Below, in pieces: positions 42,688 through 52,158 of a DNA stretch of 64,000 nt. The stretch's first letter is position 1. Each line of letters begins with the position of its first letter. Below the pieces are notes generated by a model that saw only the letters and a list, made by a program, of their open reading frames with translations, had not been told where the DNA came from and ran no database searches. Origin of the DNA: Ktedonobacteraceae bacterium (GTDB taxonomy: Bacteria > Chloroflexota > Ktedonobacteria > Ktedonobacterales > Ktedonobacteraceae). Position numbers and translations under genes: made by a program. Location: the NCBI GenBank assembly GCA_035653615.1, contig DASRBN010000012.1, positions 124,001-188,000 of the forward strand, read 5' to 3'.

Positions 42688-44451
42688 ATGCAGATTATGA
42701 TCGAGCGCGACGTCATGGTGACGATGCGCGATGGCGTTCGCCTGGCGACCGACATCTACCGACCAGCCACGGCTGAGCCTGTCCCGGCCCTGGTCGTACG
42801 GCTTCCCTATGGGAAGGCTATAGCTGGCATGCTTGCGGACGGGCGCAACCTGCCATCGATCCTGGCGTTGGCGGAGGCTGGCTATGCTGTGGTCTGGCAG
42901 GACTCACGTGGGAGCGGCAATTCGGAAGGACAGTTCACAGCCCTGCAAGACGAGACGCGGGATGGCGAGGACCTCTTGCAGTGGTTGGCGAATCAACCCT
43001 GGTGCAACGGCAAGTTCGGCACCTATGGCCGCTCTTACCTTGGCTTCACCCAGTGGTCGCTGGCGGCAGGCAAGGTCGATGGCAGGTTGCTGGCAATGAT
43101 TCCGTCGTACACCAGCGCCGACCATTATGCCGGCGCCTTTCACCACGAGGGCGGGTTGCTCGCATTGAACTGCGCGATTGCCTGGTCGCTCAACATGGCT
43201 ATGATGCTGGCGGCTCGGCCAGGCGCACGCGAGAACGGCTCCCCGCCAGATGTGCGGGCGCTCCAGCAAGCGGCAGCCGAAGGAATTCGCTACTACCGGC
43301 GGCTGCCGCTTGCTGACCGACCGGAGTTGCGGGCGACCGCGCCCTGGTACGCCACCTGGTTCGATCACCCCGATCGCGATGCGTACTGGCGCGAGATCAG
43401 CCCATCAGAGCGTTACGACTTAATGACGACGCCGTCGCTCAACGTCGGCGGCTGGTTTGACATCTTCATCAATCAGACGCTGACATCGTACATGGCCCTC
43501 CGAAAACGCGGCGCGAGTGAAGCGGCACGCTCCGGGCAGCGCCTCCTGATCGGGCCGTGGAGCCACGGAGTGCTGACCGGCGTGTTTCCCGAGATGCACT
43601 TCGGTCCTCTCGGCGACATGATGACACAGGATATTACCGGCAGGCACCTCAAGTTCTACGATCGGTGGATCAACGGAAACGCGCGGGCGCTCGATGACAC
43701 CAAACCCGTCCGCATCTTCATCATGGGCATCAACCAGTGGCGCGACGAAACTGACTGGCCGCTGCCGGATACTGCATGGACCGACTACTACTTGAGCGGC
43801 TCCGGGCGCGCTAACAGTATGCATGGTGACGGCGTCCTATCGACACAGGCTCCCTCTAGCAATGCTGTCGATGCATACCTCTATGACCCACGACGTCCGG
43901 TGCCGACGCTCGGTGGTCACCTCTACGGCGGACTGCCCATGGTGAGCGACACATCGCTGGCGGCAGGTCCCGCGGACCAGCGGCCCAACGAAGCGCGGGA
44001 CGACGTGCTGTGCTATACGACGGACACACTCAATCGACCCGTCGAGGTCACCGGACCAATCACCCTTGTCCTGCATGTCTCGTCGTCCGCGAAGGACACG
44101 GACTTCATTGCGAAGCTCATCGACGTGCATCCTGACGGGCGGGCCATGTTTGTCACGGAAGGCGCGCTACGCGGGCGCTACCGTCTATCAACATCGCACC
44201 CGCATCTTCTCATCCCCGGGGAGATCTACGAGCTGCGGTTCGAGCTGTGGGGGACATCAAACGTCTTCCTGTCCGGCCACCGCCTCCGCCTCGAGATCAC
44301 CAGTAGCAACTTTCCACGCTTCGACCGCAACACCAACACGGGAGGAGATATTGGAAGCGAGACCGAAGACGACTTCGTGCTCACTCTCAACCGCGTCTAC
44401 CACGGGCCGGATTACCCGTCGCGTCTGATCCTGCCGATCATTGACCGTTGA
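42688..44451 (+). CDS. CocE/NonD family hydrolase
   Basis: 587 residues from the ATG at 42688 with GGAGGAG upstream. An X-Pro dipeptidyl-peptidase-type alpha/beta hydrolase domain has the nucleophile S116 in GTYGRSYLGF, an aspartate in GGWFDIF and a histidine in GPWSHG. The C-terminal part is the jelly-roll domain of CocE (IDRPVEV... not quoted further; LTLVLH and GHRLRLEITSSNFPRFDRN are visible). The family cleaves esters such as cocaine, and also amides. It follows the monooxygenase gene by 132 bases and probably acts on an ester in the same route. Confidence 0.86.
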   Translation: MQIMIERDVMVTMRDGVRLATDIYRPATAEPVPALVVRLPYGKAIAGMLADGRNLPSILALAEAGYAVVWQDSRGSGNSEGQFTALQDETRDGEDLLQWLANQPWCNGKFGTYGRSYLGFTQWSLAAGKVDGRLLAMIPSYTSADHYAGAFHHEGGLLALNCAIAWSLNMAMMLAARPGARENGSPPDVRALQQAAAEGIRYYRRLPLADRPELRATAPWYATWFDHPDRDAYWREISPSERYDLMTTPSLNVGGWFDIFINQTLTSYMALRKRGASEAARSGQRLLIGPWSHGVLTGVFPEMHFGPLGDMMTQDITGRHLKFYDRWINGNARALDDTKPVRIFIMGINQWRDETDWPLPDTAWTDYYLSGSGRANSMHGDGVLSTQAPSSNAVDAYLYDPRRPVPTLGGHLYGGLPMVSDTSLAAGPADQRPNEARDDVLCYTTDTLNRPVEVTGPITLVLHVSSSAKDTDFIAKLIDVHPDGRAMFVTEGALRGRYRLSTSHPHLLIPGEIYELRFELWGTSNVFLSGHRLRLEITSSNFPRFDRNTNTGGDIGSETEDDFVLTLNRVYHGPDYPSRLILPIIDR

Positions 44452-44474
44452 CTGTGGTCTGGCTTGTTCAGGAA

Positions 44475-44497
44475 AGGGCGTCCTTCGCGGACGCCCT
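44475..44497. terminator. Bidirectional terminator hairpin
   Basis: A perfect 9-bp stem AGGGCGTCC/GGACGCCCT with loop TTCGC lies between the convergent CocE (ends 44451) and MFS (ends 44538) genes. Plus-strand sequence after it is GATTCTT, minus-strand TTTCC, so the T-tracts are weak, but the position fits a shared terminator. Confidence 0.65.
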
Positions 44498-44537
44498 GAT
44501 TCTTCAGATGGTGCCTGGTGAATGGAAAACGGCTCGC

Positions 44538-45791
44538 TCAGGGCAGCTCCCTCATGGGCACTGCTTCCTCGCGTGTCAATGGCTTCATGCGCGCGAGCAG
44601 AAGCGTACAAATCAGCGCGAGGAGGCAGAGAGCGGCAATACCATACAGGCCAACATCGAATGAACCCGTTGCATCCTTCAATGCCCCAAGAGTATAAGTA
44701 AACGTCAATGCACCCAGGTTGGCGAAGAAGTTCCCAAATCCGCTCGCGAGTCCTGCAACCTCTGGCCCCAACATCTCAATCGGCACGTTGAAGAGCGGTC
44801 CGAAGTACAGCTGGACAAAGACCCCGTTGAGCGCGCACACAAACAGGAGGAACACGAGGTTCTCGACACGTACCAGCAGGACGGTCGTGAGCGCGAGCAT
44901 GGCCAGGGCGGTCCCGATGATCAGCAGGGGATTGCGCAGGCGGTCCGAGAGATAGCCGCCAAGGAAATTCGAGGGGACCGTCAGTGCTGCCCCCAACGCC
45001 ACCACCAGACCGGCGACCTGAAGGGAATATCCCTTTTCGACGACCACAAACGTGGGCAGCCAGAATTGCAACCCCAGTGCGACCGCAAGGCGCACATACT
45101 GAATCGAGCCGATCAACCACATGGCACGATACCTGAAGAGCGACAGCAGGTCGCGCAGTGGCCGTGGTTTTCCAGTAACAGTGCCGGCGCCCTGGTATCC
45201 AAAACGCCAGTAGAGCAATGTGACGAGAAGCCCGGTCAGGGAGAACAGGACAAACAGGAGCCGCCAGCCTAAGGGACCAACAAGGTAAGGACCAAAAATA
45301 TTGAGCAAGACATTCGAAGAGGAGCCACCGGCAACGTAGAGTCCCATCGCCATCGCACGCCGGTTCGGCGGGAAAAGCGCGTTGATCAGCAGTAACCCTG
45401 GAGCGAACATCAAGGCACGAAAGAAGCCGGAGATGGCCTGATTGAGCACCAGGAGCCAGTAGACATGCAGCAGCGCGAAGCTCAATGATAGCACGCTTGA
45501 GCCGATGAGTCCCATCAGGAACAACCGCCTGGCACCAAAGCGGTCGGCCAGATAGCCAGCCGGAATCTGCATGAGCGCATAGGTCAGGGTCGAGGCTGCC
45601 GCCAGGGTGCCGCCTTGCGTGAAGTCGAGGCCGACATTCTGACGGATCAGGGGGAGAAACAGCGAGATGCCGCCCGTCGCGAGTATCTGCTGGCTCTGAC
45701 ACAGCACAAGCAGAAGAACGGTCAACGCGATGATCTGCTTCCCTGGTTTGCGTTCGGTACCAGGAAGCGTAAGCTCGTCTGATTTAGCCAT
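44538..45791 (-). CDS. MFS transporter
   Basis: 417 residues with about 12 membrane helices. The loop after helix 2, GYLADRFGARRLFLMG, is the MFS signature, and GGYLSDRLRNPLLIIG repeats it in the second half. QILATGGISLFLPLIRQNVG at the first helix resembles anion:cation symporter-like and cyanate-like carriers. The start ATG overlaps the stop of the monooxygenase gene at 45791 (ATGA). It probably imports the substrate of the divergent catabolic units; substrate unknown. Confidence 0.86.
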   Translation of the reverse strand: MAKSDELTLPGTERKPGKQIIALTVLLLVLCQSQQILATGGISLFLPLIRQNVGLDFTQGGTLAAASTLTYALMQIPAGYLADRFGARRLFLMGLIGSSVLSLSFALLHVYWLLVLNQAISGFFRALMFAPGLLLINALFPPNRRAMAMGLYVAGGSSSNVLLNIFGPYLVGPLGWRLLFVLFSLTGLLVTLLYWRFGYQGAGTVTGKPRPLRDLLSLFRYRAMWLIGSIQYVRLAVALGLQFWLPTFVVVEKGYSLQVAGLVVALGAALTVPSNFLGGYLSDRLRNPLLIIGTALAMLALTTVLLVRVENLVFLLFVCALNGVFVQLYFGPLFNVPIEMLGPEVAGLASGFGNFFANLGALTFTYTLGALKDATGSFDVGLYGIAALCLLALICTLLLARMKPLTREEAVPMRELP

Positions 45792-46987
45792 CAGATGCGC
45801 ACCTGATAGGGATTGAGCGCAGGAATCGTCCCGGTCAACTCATACGTACCCACCATGAGCAGCTTGAGGTCGGTCGCGTCATGTACTGAGAAGGTGCGCG
45901 CATTGCGCCAGAAGCGATCAAGCCGGTAGGTATTGGAGGTACTGCGAGCACCAGTGAGTTCATGCATGCCGCCAGTCGTCGTGAGCGCAGCATCCACACT
46001 TGCGACCTTGGAACGCATCGCATGAGCCAGCAGTCCGCTGATGTCCTGGCCCGCTTCAAACGTTTCGACCAGGTGAGCCACTTCGCGTTGGAGGGCATGG
46101 GCCGCAGCCAGCTTCGTCGAGAATTCACCCACATGCAGTCGCATGAGCGGGTCTTCGGCAGCCCCCCTCACGCCTGGAAGAATGGTGCGATTGACCGTGC
46201 GCACGTAATCGAGCATGGCGTCAAAGCCTCCCATGCCAATGCCCAGTTCCAGCGCTCCATGCAGGAGAAAGACAGCCGGGATTAGCAGTGGGTCGAGGTC
46301 AGCCCGGTGGTAATGCCAGCCATCAGGCACAAACACATCCTCATACGTGATGCTCTGGCTGACGGTCGCACGCTGGCCCATATTATCCCAATCATGATGC
46401 AGCTTGACGCCGGGGGCATTGAGAGGGACGAGGGCGTGATGCATCCCCTCTACTCCTTCCAGGATCAGTCCAACACTGGCATAGCGCGCTCCCCCACTGC
46501 CGGTGTTGAACGTTTTGGTGCCGTTGACTACAATCCCACCGGGAACTTTGCGAGCTATGACCCGACCGCTGGTTCCGGTCTCGGCATTTGAGGCAACGAA
46601 GCGGGCGTCCTCTTCTAAAACTTCGTGAGCGAGTTGCCTGAGCGTCGACTCAGGGAGGTCCGCATGAGAAGCGAAGAGTTCCCGCAGAACCACCGTTTGC
46701 ACGGTATAGATCATACCGGTGCTGCCTTCCCCGGCAGAGAGCTGGGTGATTGTTTCCGCGACCGCTCCGAAGCCAAATGGGAACGTGCCGTTGCTCAGGC
46801 CACCATATGCCTGGGGAATATGGATGCGGTATATTCCTGCTTCTGCGATCTGGCGCAGGTTTTCGCCAGGATCTTCTCCCTCTGCATCAACCTGGGCCGA
46901 GGTCTGAGCAAAGACTTTCCGCAGCTCCTCCGAGCGGCGAATCAACTCCTGGAGTTCATCGGTCACAGTCGTGTCGCTGATCGACAT
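45791..46987 (-). CDS. DszC/SfnB-like flavin-dependent monooxygenase, second copy
   Basis: 398 residues, paralogous to the protein at 41317 over its whole length (LHHDWDNMGQRATVSQSITY and RFWRNARTFSVHDATD, each shared in pattern). It lies between the flavin reductase gene (27 bases upstream) and the MFS gene in an operon read from the minus-strand promoter at 47768-47796. FMNH2 would come from that reductase. The two copies under one type of operator may act on successive or alternative substrates. Confidence 0.86.
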   Translation of the reverse strand: MSISDTTVTDELQELIRRSEELRKVFAQTSAQVDAEGEDPGENLRQIAEAGIYRIHIPQAYGGLSNGTFPFGFGAVAETITQLSAGEGSTGMIYTVQTVVLRELFASHADLPESTLRQLAHEVLEEDARFVASNAETGTSGRVIARKVPGGIVVNGTKTFNTGSGGARYASVGLILEGVEGMHHALVPLNAPGVKLHHDWDNMGQRATVSQSITYEDVFVPDGWHYHRADLDPLLIPAVFLLHGALELGIGMGGFDAMLDYVRTVNRTILPGVRGAAEDPLMRLHVGEFSTKLAAAHALQREVAHLVETFEAGQDISGLLAHAMRSKVASVDAALTTTGGMHELTGARSTSNTYRLDRFWRNARTFSVHDATDLKLLMVGTYELTGTIPALNPYQVRI

Positions 46988-47013
46988 CGCTCTGTCTCCT
47001 TTTCTGACAAGGG

Positions 47014-47643
47014 TTATTCAAATGAAAAGACAAACGGCAGTGGAAATATCTCTATAAGACGGTTGGCAGGGATCTCTTCTCCTTTTCCTTCCTCTTTTTG
47101 CACAGCAGCAGGTTGTACGGTTGAAACTGGTAGCTTGCTCGCTGCCCGCTCCTGCGGATTCACCCAGAAGGTCGAGCGATAGTAGAGCAGCGGCTCATAC
47201 GATAGAGAATCGTCGCGGAAAGCCACGCTCACGACTTCACCGAGCATCAGCGCGTGATCGCCACCGGGGTACTCGTGTGCCACGCGGCACTCAATGCAGG
47301 CCAGCGCTTCAGCAAAAAGTGGCACTCCGGTCGTCTCACCAATGCGGATGGCAATGTCATCGAACCTTTTACTCGACAGGTCCTTGCTGGCGAAGCGCAG
47401 GGCAAGAGGTTCCTGCTCCTGTGTGAGCACATTGACGGCAAAGACACCGCTCCGGCGAATCGATGCGTAGGTCTGTGACCGCAGATCCAGGCTGACGAGG
47501 ATCAAGGGCGGATTGAGCGAAACGGAACTGAAGGCATTGACCGTCAGGCCAAAGTAGGTGTGATCGAGGGCAGTAGTGACGATCGTCACCCCTGTTGCGA
47601 AACGAGCCATGGTTGTACGAAAGTCAGATGGGGTAAAAGACAT
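47014..47643 (-). CDS. Flavin reductase, two-component monooxygenase partner
   Basis: 209 residues. FRTTMARFATGVTIVTT and NAFSSVSLNPPLILVSLDL match the flavin reductase domain, and the HALMLGEVVSVAF segment closes it at about residue 160. A C-terminal extension of about 45 residues, rich in lysine and glutamate, is not part of the usual fold. It supplies reduced FMN to the monooxygenases at 45791, 41317 and perhaps 47958. First gene of the minus-strand unit from the palindromic promoter. Confidence 0.9.
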   Translation of the reverse strand: MSFTPSDFRTTMARFATGVTIVTTALDHTYFGLTVNAFSSVSLNPPLILVSLDLRSQTYASIRRSGVFAVNVLTQEQEPLALRFASKDLSSKRFDDIAIRIGETTGVPLFAEALACIECRVAHEYPGGDHALMLGEVVSVAFRDDSLSYEPLLYYRSTFWVNPQERAASKLPVSTVQPAAVQKEEGKGEEIPANRLIEIFPLPFVFSFE

Positions 47644-47729
47644 AGACTGCTACCTCCAGTCAGGTCATCGAGCCGGACTGCTCTCTACGGGTTACTCTAC
47701 GTATGAACGACGACATCAAGTCTCAACTC

Positions 47730-47797
47730 CTTGACAAACTAGCAAAGCTAGGTTATTATTAAGAACAAGGATAACCTAGCTTTGCTAGTTTGTCAAG
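47730..47797. promoter_or_regulatory. Face-to-face divergent promoters inside a 27-bp perfect inverted repeat
   Basis: Arms 47730-47756 and 47771-47797 are perfect inverted copies around a 14-base centre. Each arm carries a promoter. Plus: TTGACA (47731-47736), 17 bases, TATTAT (47754-47759), reading to the LLM gene. Minus: TTGACA (47791-47796), 17 bases, TATCCT (47768-47773), reading to the flavin reductase gene. Each spacer contains the operator CTAGCAAAGCTAG (47739-47751; 47776-47788 inverted). A repressor bound there would shut both promoters. Matches the sites at 41075-41123. Confidence 0.85.
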
Positions 47798-47957
47798 AGG
47801 GTACAGGAACAGCGGACCTACTGCTCTGCCAGGCACAGAGGCTCTACAATGCAGGAACATGCAGCACGAGCGGTTTCCTCTCCATCGTGAGAGTGATATG
47901 CCGCATGGGCGCATCGTCAATGATTGAGCGCTCAGTGCAACAAGCAAGGAGAAACAC

Positions 47958-49022
47958 ATGATCGAGACCTGGGGCTTTTATTTCCTCCCACCGCAAAGGT
48001 ATGTGCCATTGACCGAGCTTACACCAGATGACATTCAGGGTGCGTATGACCGCTACGTCGATCTCTGGGTGAATTGCGAGCGCTGGGGTTTCGACGGCCT
48101 GGCCTGGCCCGAACACCACTTCGGCATGATCATGTCACCCTCACCGCACCTGTTCGTCGCAACGGTCGCGGCACGAACCCAGCGACTCCGGTTCACGACG
48201 CTGGGAAGTGTGCTGTCGATACACGACGGCAGGCGGTATGCCGAGGAGTGTGGCATGCTCAACTACCTCACGCACGGTCGCTTTGAGCCTGGGGTTTCGC
48301 CAGGTGCTGGCCCAATCGAGGCCGTTATGGCCGGTATTCCAGAGGAGCAGGTTCGCCCGCGCTACTACAGCGCCGTCGAGGTGCTCGCAAAGGCTCTCGC
48401 GCAGCCGCTCGTCACGCATCATGACACCTTCTACAACCTTGAGCAGGTTCCGATCGTCCCTCGCCCGTGCCTGCATCCAGGACAATCGGTGTGGGTGACG
48501 GTGACGTCGCAGAATTCGGCGGCCTGGTGTGCTGAACGCGGCTACAAGATGTGTACCGCGTGGTCGCCCACACCGGTTGCTGCTGCCCTCGCCGCCAGTT
48601 ACCACGAGGCGGCTGAGGCGGCAGGCACGTCTAGCAGTCCCTTGATGCTGGGCCTGCGGCGCAGGGTCTTCGTGGCAGACTCCGACGCAGAGGCCCAGGA
48701 GAAGTACGAAGCATCACTCGACCTGATCCGCGCCACGATGGCACCAGCAGGCTCGAACGGCGAGGGTGCGGCGGGATTCGAGATGGCCGACCCGAACATT
48801 CTGCGCATGATGATGCACCCGGACGACTTTGCCATTGGCTCGCCCCAAACCGTGGCCGAAAAGTTGATTGAGCAGTGCCGCGCTGGTGGCTACGGCGTTG
48901 TTATGGCCTTCGCCGATTTCGCGCTATTCCCTCACGAGGACCTTGTCCGCTCTCATGAGCTAATTGGCACCCGTGTTGCACCCATCCTGCGCGCCGCAGA
49001 GGTTGGCTCGGCAGCCGTCTAA
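47958..49022 (+). CDS. LLM-class flavin-dependent monooxygenase
   Basis: 354 residues of the luciferase-like fold. The start, IETWGFYFLPPQRYVPL, and FDGLAWPEHHFGMIMSPSPH with the histidine pair are typical of LLM enzymes, as is RFEPGVSPGAGPIEAVMAG in the loop that binds FMN phosphate. It needs reduced flavin, most simply from the divergently encoded reductase at 47014. It differs from the LLM protein at 23973. First gene of the plus-strand unit, followed by an alpha/beta hydrolase and an acyl-CoA synthetase. Confidence 0.86.
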   Translation: MIETWGFYFLPPQRYVPLTELTPDDIQGAYDRYVDLWVNCERWGFDGLAWPEHHFGMIMSPSPHLFVATVAARTQRLRFTTLGSVLSIHDGRRYAEECGMLNYLTHGRFEPGVSPGAGPIEAVMAGIPEEQVRPRYYSAVEVLAKALAQPLVTHHDTFYNLEQVPIVPRPCLHPGQSVWVTVTSQNSAAWCAERGYKMCTAWSPTPVAAALAASYHEAAEAAGTSSSPLMLGLRRRVFVADSDAEAQEKYEASLDLIRATMAPAGSNGEGAAGFEMADPNILRMMMHPDDFAIGSPQTVAEKLIEQCRAGGYGVVMAFADFALFPHEDLVRSHELIGTRVAPILRAAEVGSAAV

Positions 49023-49065
49023 TAAAGCTCGCCGCATTTCGAGCATGTACAACAAAGGAGGATGT

Positions 49066-49965
49066 ATGAGCATTCAATTTGACGCTGTGTACGGGACGCG
49101 CAAAGACCGCGAGATGCACCTCGATATCTACCAGCCATCAAGCTCCATCAATCACCGTACCGCCGTTCTCATCCTTCACGGTGGGGGATGGGCAGCCGGT
49201 GACAGAAAGTTGATGCAGTCTCGCTGCGAAGCCCTTGCCAGTCGCGGGTTTACCACCCTGGCCGTCGAGTACCGCTTTCTGGGCGAGATCCCGTGGCCAG
49301 GTCAGCTCCATGATGTCAAAACCGCCATTCGCTGGACCCGCACACATGCCAGCGAACTCGACATCGATCCAAATAAGCTCGTACTGCAAGGCCACAGTGC
49401 TGGCGCTCACCTCTCCCTGATGGCCGCGGGCACCTTTGGCAAGCCAGATTTCGATCCAGATTTTGCTTCTGCACCTCCAGCCGGTCCGATCTCCGCCGTC
49501 GTCGCCTATTACCCACCAACGCGTCTCACTGCTGACCGGGCAATGCCCGACATCAGTGCCGGGCCTCCAGACCCGGAGGCGTTTCGGGCGATTCGAGGTG
49601 CCGATGGTTCGATCCCCGCGGCGATGCTCTTAGGGCCAGCGGGGACCGCTGAAGAGGCCGCGTCGGCAAGCCCCATCAATTATGTCACGGGGGTGTTTCC
49701 TCCCACGATTATCCTCCACGGTACCGCTGATATGCTAGTTGCGCACGCTGGCTCTCTCAGCTTCTTCGAGAAGCTCCAGGCGGCGCAGGTGCCCTCCGAA
49801 CTGCACCTCTTCTCAGGGGTCAACCACGAATTCGATATCACGCCGAGTTTGACCGAGGTCAGCACGACAGTTGTCGCGTCTTTCCTCAACCGATACGTCG
49901 TGGACCCAGGGGGATTCGCAGAGGAGGTTGCACGGACTAATCCGCTGGCTGCTATGACGGCCTAA
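49066..49965 (+). CDS. Alpha/beta hydrolase (BD-FAE/HSL-type esterase)
   Basis: 299 residues from the ATG at 49066, with GGAGG upstream; the frame stays open further back only inside the preceding gene. HGGGWAAGD holds the oxyanion hole of HSL-type esterases, GHSAGAHLSL the nucleophile S111, and the late acid and histidine are in LHGTADMLV and GVNHEFD. It should hydrolyse a carboxylic ester or lactone, possibly the Baeyer-Villiger-type product of the LLM monooxygenase. That coupling is an inference from gene order. Confidence 0.86.
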   Translation: MSIQFDAVYGTRKDREMHLDIYQPSSSINHRTAVLILHGGGWAAGDRKLMQSRCEALASRGFTTLAVEYRFLGEIPWPGQLHDVKTAIRWTRTHASELDIDPNKLVLQGHSAGAHLSLMAAGTFGKPDFDPDFASAPPAGPISAVVAYYPPTRLTADRAMPDISAGPPDPEAFRAIRGADGSIPAAMLLGPAGTAEEAASASPINYVTGVFPPTIILHGTADMLVAHAGSLSFFEKLQAAQVPSELHLFSGVNHEFDITPSLTEVSTTVVASFLNRYVVDPGGFAEEVARTNPLAAMTA

Positions 49966-50110
49966 GATTGCTTGTTTCACCCCCACACGCTGACGTACGG
50001 TTCTGCAAGTGAGTGGGGAGGGGCGACGATTGAGTGGGATCATACTCCTTTTCTGGTCCTTCTCGATATCTTCGTCTCGTTCAATTGAAGTGTGCAAAGG
50101 AGCGCTCAAG

Positions 50111-51790
50111 ATGACACAAACGCCAACGCCAAACATGACGGATTACGAGGCGGAACGGCAGCATTTCCACCTGGATGTTCCCGCAGAATTCAACTTTGCT
50201 ATCGATGTGATCGGTAAATGGGCCAGTGACCCCGACAAGCTCGCCATGCTCTGGGTGGGCCAGAACGGGGAGGAGCGGCGCATTTCCTTCGCCCAGTTTG
50301 CCGAACGTTCCAGCCGCGCCGCTAACGCCTTCGTCACGCTAGACATGCAAAAAGGCGATCGCGTGCTGGTGATGTTGCCGCGTATTCCCGAATGGTGGGA
50401 AGCCGTGCTGGGTCTGATGAAGATGGGAGCCATCCCCATTCCCTGTACCACGCTGCTGACGCCCAAAGACATCCAGTTCCGCGCCGAGATCGCCGAAGCT
50501 GTCGCCATCATCACCGATCACGAGGGTGCGGCCAAATTCGACCAGGTGCGTACCGACTGTCCCACCGTCAAGTACGCCATCCTGGCCGACGAGGCCAATG
50601 CTGGCACAGCAGGCCACGAAGGCTGGATCGATTTCCAACAGATCCTCAGTGAGGCTTCGCCCGAGTACAGGGGCCCCAAGACACGCAGCGATGATGCCTG
50701 CCTGGTCTACTTCACCTCCGGCACGGTGGGCTATCCCAAGATGGTGCTGCACACGCAGGCCAGCTATCCCATCGGCCACACCATTACCGGCAAATACTGG
50801 CTCGACTTGCACGAGAACGATCTTGTCTGGAATTTATCTGAAATGGGATGGGCAAAGGCTGCGTGGAGCAATCTTTTTGGCCCCTGGATTCAGGGCGCGG
50901 CCATATTCATCCAGGATGCTCGCGGCAAATTTGACCCCATCGAGACCCTGGAGATGCTCAACAAATACCCGATCAGCACGCTCTGCGCCCCGCCCACTGC
51001 TTACCGCATGATGGTGCTCGACGAACCGATGGCCTATATGAAAGCCCATCCTCCAAAAGCACTGCGCCACTGCGTGGGAGCGGGCGAACCGCTCAACCCG
51101 GAGGTCATCAAGGTCTGGGAAGAGGCGACGGACATGACCATTCGCGATGGCTACGGGCAGACCGAGACCGTGCTGCTGTGCGCCAACTTCCCGCCCATCC
51201 CCGTCAAACCCGGCTCGATGGGCAAACCCTCTCCCGGTTTCGAGGTCAGCGTCATCGATCACGATGGCAGCGAACTGCCGCCCAACAAAGAGGGGGATAT
51301 TGCAGTGCGCGTGAAGCCGAACCGCCCGACGTGGATGTTCAAAGAGTACTGGCGCAATCCTGAAGCCACCAACGCCTGCATTCGCGGCGACTGGTACATC
51401 ACCGGCGATCGCGCCTACAAGGACGAGGACTGCTACTTCTGGTTCGTGGGACGCGCCGACGATGTCATCATCAGCGCCGGCTACCGCATTGGCCCCTTCG
51501 AGGTCGAAAGCGCGCTCAAAGAACATCCCGCGGTCGCCGAGTCCGCTGTCGTTGCCAGCCCCGACGAGATGCGTGGCGAGATCGTCAAAGCCTTCGTCAT
51601 CCTGGCTCCCGGCTACACCGCCTCGCCCGAGCTGGCAAGCGAACTGCAAGAGCATGTGAAGCGCGTCACCGCCCCCTACAAGTATCCACGCGAGATCGAG
51701 TTTGTGGACAGTCTGCCCAAGACGATCTCCGGCAAGATCCGTAGAGTAGAACTGCGCGAGCGCGAACGCGCCCGCAAGGCTGAAAAATAA
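50111..51790 (+). CDS. Medium-chain/aryl acyl-CoA synthetase (ANL superfamily)
   Basis: 559 residues from the ATG at 50111 (AAGGAG 9 bases upstream). ANL motifs: VYFTSGTVGYPKMVLH, DGYGQTETVLLC, YITGDRAYKDEDCYFWFVGR and the C-terminal lysine motif PKTISGKIRRVELR. The layout is that of acetyl-CoA-synthetase-like medium-chain enzymes (ACSM), which activate medium-chain or ring carboxylates. It would activate the acid set free by the hydrolase upstream for beta-oxidation-like breakdown. Last gene of the unit and last gene before the tRNA fragment. Confidence 0.87.
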   Translation: MTQTPTPNMTDYEAERQHFHLDVPAEFNFAIDVIGKWASDPDKLAMLWVGQNGEERRISFAQFAERSSRAANAFVTLDMQKGDRVLVMLPRIPEWWEAVLGLMKMGAIPIPCTTLLTPKDIQFRAEIAEAVAIITDHEGAAKFDQVRTDCPTVKYAILADEANAGTAGHEGWIDFQQILSEASPEYRGPKTRSDDACLVYFTSGTVGYPKMVLHTQASYPIGHTITGKYWLDLHENDLVWNLSEMGWAKAAWSNLFGPWIQGAAIFIQDARGKFDPIETLEMLNKYPISTLCAPPTAYRMMVLDEPMAYMKAHPPKALRHCVGAGEPLNPEVIKVWEEATDMTIRDGYGQTETVLLCANFPPIPVKPGSMGKPSPGFEVSVIDHDGSELPPNKEGDIAVRVKPNRPTWMFKEYWRNPEATNACIRGDWYITGDRAYKDEDCYFWFVGRADDVIISAGYRIGPFEVESALKEHPAVAESAVVASPDEMRGEIVKAFVILAPGYTASPELASELQEHVKRVTAPYKYPREIEFVDSLPKTISGKIRRVELRERERARKAEK

Positions 51791-51854
51791 GAGCATGGTT
51801 CACCCTTGCGGACCGGGCGAAGACAACATGGTCACACAAGAAGACTGCCAGCAT

Positions 51855-52011
51855 AAATAGGGGACTTCACGAGAAATCGTACCCGTGCGACGACCAGGAA
51901 CACTCCTTTCCTGTTGCCCGAAACGCACAAAAAGCAACGGCGAACGATATTCGGGACCCGTTATGTACGGAGAAAATAGGGGATTTACCCGACCGGGGGT
52001 ACGATTTCTCG
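51855..52011. repeat. Inverted and direct repeat in the gap before the tRNA fragment
   Basis: CGAGAAATCGTACCC at 51870-51884 recurs inverted as GGGTACGATTTCTCG at 51997-52011. Beside each lies a copy of AAATAGGGGA (51855-51864 and 51974-51983) in direct orientation. No gene is seen in 51791-52158. The pairing could make a long stem or mark the ends of a small inserted segment. Confidence 0.6.
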
Positions 52012-52158
52012 CGACATAATGCGCACCCCAAAATGAGGCAGGATGTCGCTGTACACCTTTTGACACAACATAAAACCGCTTGCTTGCTGGCTCTCACGCC
52101 GCTCGCTTGCCACGAAGCGGCCTGTGGTGAGCCAGTAAAGAGACGGTTCATCGAAGAG

